A DNA stretch of 64,000 nt from Streptomyces avermitilis MA-4680 = NBRC 14893. Lineage in GTDB: Bacteria; Actinomycetota; Actinomycetes; Streptomycetales; Streptomycetaceae. The translations under genes and the position numbers were made by a program. Below the pieces are notes generated by a model. That model did no database searches and was not told the DNA's origin. It saw nothing but the letters and a program-made list of their open reading frames with translations. The stretch lies in assembly GCF_000009765.2 (NCBI RefSeq), contig NC_003155.5, positions 7,378,001-7,442,000 on the forward strand, given 5' to 3'. Shown here piece by piece: positions 62,017-64,000 of the stretch. The stretch's first letter is position 1. Each line of letters opens with the position of its first letter.

Positions 62017-63469
62017 TCCCAAGGGCTTCCTTACGCACGGCCGCGAGGTCGCCAGGACCCGTCCGGTCGAGGAGCGGGTCAAGGACTGGAACGAGGTCTA
62101 CGTCCCCGGCTCGCTGCTGCCGATCATCTCGAAGCAGGCCGGCCGCTGCATGGACTGCGGCATCCCGTTCTGCCACAACGGCTGTCCGCTCGGGAACCTG
62201 ATCCCCGAGTGGAACGACTACGCCTACCGCGAGGACTGGACCTCCGCGTCCGAGCGGCTGCACGCCACGAACAACTTCCCGGAGTTCACGGGCCGCCTGT
62301 GCCCCGCTCCGTGCGAGTCGGCGTGCGTGCTGGGCATCAACCAGCCCGCGGTGACCATCAAGAACGTCGAGGTCTCCATCATCGACAAGGCGTGGGACAC
62401 CGGCGACGTCAAGCCGCAGGCCCCCGAGCGCCTGTCGGGCAAGACGGTCGCGGTCGTCGGGTCCGGCCCCGCCGGTCTCGCCGCCGCCCAGCAGCTGACC
62501 CGGGCCGGTCACACGGTCGCGGTGTACGAGCGCGCGGACCGCATCGGCGGCCTCCTGCGCTACGGCATCCCCGAGTTCAAGATGGAGAAGCGGCACATCA
62601 ACCGCCGTATCGAGCAGATGCGCGCGGAGGGCACCAAGTTCCGCACGGGTGTCGAGATCGGCCGCGACATCGACGCCGCGAAGCTGCGCAGGCGCTACGA
62701 CGCGGTGGTCGTCGCCGCGGGGTCCACGACCGCCCGTGACCTCCCGGTCCCCGGCCGTGAGCTCAAGGGCGTCTACCAGGCGATGGAGTACCTGCCCCTG
62801 GCCAACAAGGTGCAGGAGGGCGACTTCGTGGCCCCGCCGATCACCGCCGAGGGCAAGCACGTCGTCGTGATCGGCGGCGGTGACACGGGCGCGGACTGCG
62901 TGGGCACCGCCCACCGTCAGGGCGCGGCCTCGGTCACGCAGCTGGAGATCCTGGCGAAGCCGGGCGAGGAGCGCGCCGCGCACCAGCCCTGGCCGACGTT
63001 CCCGATGCTCTACAAGGTCACCTCCGCGCACGAGGAGGGCGGCGAGCGGGTCTACTCCGTCAGCACCACCCACTTCGAGGGCGACGAGGACGGCAACGTC
63101 CAGTGGCTGCACCTGGTCGAGGTCGAGTTCGTCGACGGCAAGCTGACCCAGAAGCCGGGCACGGAGCGCAGGATCCCGGCGCAGCTGGTGACGCTGGCGA
63201 TGGGCTTCACGGGCACGGACCAGGACAACGGACTGGTCACCCAGTTCGGCCTGGGCCTCGACGAGCGCGGCAACATCGCGCGCGACGCGGACTTCCAGAC
63301 CAACGTCCCCGGTGTCTTCGTCGCGGGCGACGCGGGCCGCGGCCAGTCCCTGATCGTCTGGGCCATCGCGGAGGGCCGCTCGGCCGCCAAGGGCGTCGAC
63401 CGCTTCCTCACCGGCGCGAGCGAACTGCCGGCGCCGATCCGTCCCACGGACCGCTCGCTGATGGTCTGA
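62009..63469 (+). CDS. gltD: Glutamate synthase small subunit (GltD)
   Basis: NADPH-oxidising small subunit, 486 aa. The N-terminal domain carries Cys for 4Fe-4S clusters (GRCMDCGIPFCHNGCPLGN and GRLCPAPCESACVLG). The FAD site is VAVVGSGPAGLAAAQQLTRA, the NADPH site HVVVIGGGDTGADCVGTAHR, and the second FAD-binding segment NVPGVFVAGDAGRGQSLIVW. It passes electrons from NADPH to GltB. ATG 62009 lies within the last codons of gltB, so translation is coupled. A terminator follows. Confidence 0.97.
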
Positions 63470-63533
63470 CGGCCCCGAACGTGACCTGAGGGTCACGCAC
63501 ATACGTCCCGCACAAAGGCGTGCGGAACACAGA

Positions 63534-63579
63534 CGGCGCCTGCCCGCCAGTCCCCGACCGGACGACTGGGCAGGCGCCG
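63534..63579. terminator. Terminator between gltD and chitosanase gene
   Basis: Arms of 12 bp (63534-63545 with 63568-63579), with further pairing inside the 22-nt loop. It lies between convergent genes. Two smaller hairpins precede it: cgtgacc/ggtcacg (63480-63497) and ccgcac/gtgcgg (63508-63525). Confidence 0.85.
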
Positions 63580-63634
63580 CCGCATGTCCGCGAGGTGAAC
63601 CGGGACCTGCCAGGTCAGGGGGCGTACGGAGGCA

Positions 63635-64000
63635 TCACGGCACCCGGTACCGCTCCCCGTACACCCGCCACTCCAGCGGCGTGCGCAGGTCCAGGTTGCC
63701 GTCGTACAGGAACCGCCGCTGGGCCGTGTCGATGCGGGTCGTGTCGTGGTGGGACTTCTCGGACTTCATCACCGTGCGGCGCACGTCCAGGAAGGCGTCC
63801 AGGTACCTCGTCTCGGAGCCGCCCTCCGCGGGGGTGTCCGCCTCCCGCAGGGCCCGGGCGCGGATGCCCTGGAGACTGTGCGGGTCGGTGCCCGGGCCGT
63901 GGACGACCATCGCGTCGTAGTAGATGAACTGGCCGAGCGCGCCCAGGCCGTCGTGCCGGGCGAGACGGACGGCCGGGTCGAAGTAGACGCGGTCGCGTTC
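63635..64000 (-). CDS. Chitosanase, GH46 family (3' part, runs off the window)
   Basis: C-terminal 121 codons of a secreted chitosanase; the gene continues beyond base 64000. The visible part has LGQFIYYDAMVVHGPGTDP, ARALREADTPAEGGSETRYL, AFLDVRRTVMKSEKSHHDTT, then RIDTAQRRFLYDGNLDLRTP and the end LEWRVYGERYRVP, all closely like the C-terminus of Streptomyces GH46 chitosanases. It would hydrolyse beta-1,4 links in chitosan. The catalytic Glu/Asp and the signal peptide lie in the missing N-terminal part. In S. coelicolor a chitosanase gene also follows gltD. Confidence 0.92.
   Translation of the reverse strand, partial: ERDRVYFDPAVRLARHDGLGALGQFIYYDAMVVHGPGTDPHSLQGIRARALREADTPAEGGSETRYLDAFLDVRRTVMKSEKSHHDTTRIDTAQRRFLYDGNLDLRTPLEWRVYGERYRVP

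Overview
The window is chromosomal DNA of a Streptomyces species. Base composition is very high in G+C, third codon positions are almost always G or C, GTG and TTG starts are common, and many genes overlap by 4 bp. The content is actinobacterial housekeeping: a mycothiol-enzyme-type protein, the bifunctional isomerase PriA in place of HisA plus TrpF, a trpC-trpM-trpB-trpA order, and glutamate synthase beside a family 46 chitosanase. From memory the order is that of the S. coelicolor segment running from about SCO2068 (phoD) down to SCO2024 (chitosanase). No rRNA, tRNA, insertion sequence, prophage or CRISPR array was seen.

Layout. 1-9857: acetyltransferase, CPA1 antiporter, SDR oxidoreductase, MscS channel, dienelactone-hydrolase-like protein, Tat-exported phosphatase PhoD, membrane-anchored DsbA-like protein, membrane protein, DUF2252 protein. 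10156-22481: dnaE, a 59-aa hydrophilic protein, NYN ribonuclease, a two-gene ABC exporter, DUF2567 protein, the 24-aa ribosomal protein bL37, YbaK deacylase, LON-domain protein and two uncharacterised proteins. 22715-28410: his operon hisD-hisC-hisB-(small membrane protein)-hisH-priA-ridA-hisF, almost all translationally coupled. 28528-30479: ArsR-like regulator and MFS exporter. 31008-37943: PucR-type regulator followed by a five-gene Liv-type ABC importer. 37944-38614: a block of tandem repeats between convergent genes. 38615-48681: TIGR03085 protein, hisI, trpE, three small membrane proteins, trpC, trpM, trpB, trpA, a second DsbA-like protein and lgt. 48734-56029 (minus strand): a tightly coupled operon of four ADP-ribosylglycohydrolase paralogs, a 46-aa ORF, a CaiB/BaiF CoA-transferase and a CitE-like lyase. 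56278-64000: VIT1/CCC1 transporter, gltB, gltD and the 3' part of a chitosanase gene.

How the parts fit. Histidine and tryptophan synthesis are interleaved: hisI is 11 bp upstream of trpE, no trpF is present, and PriA would serve both pathways. Glutamate synthase supplies the amino donor used by HisC and, through glutamine, by HisH and TrpE; a candidate GlnR box lies in front of gltB. The least understood unit is the ADP-ribosylglycohydrolase operon. Its third paralog carries a frameshift and has lost the metal-ligand motifs of its sisters.

Other points: a recurring -10-like hexamer 6-8 nt before start codons at many genes, suggesting leaderless mRNAs; several tandem repeats (7, 18, 30, 37 and 76 bp units), all at gene 3' ends or between convergent genes; and several strong terminator hairpins that define the transcription units.
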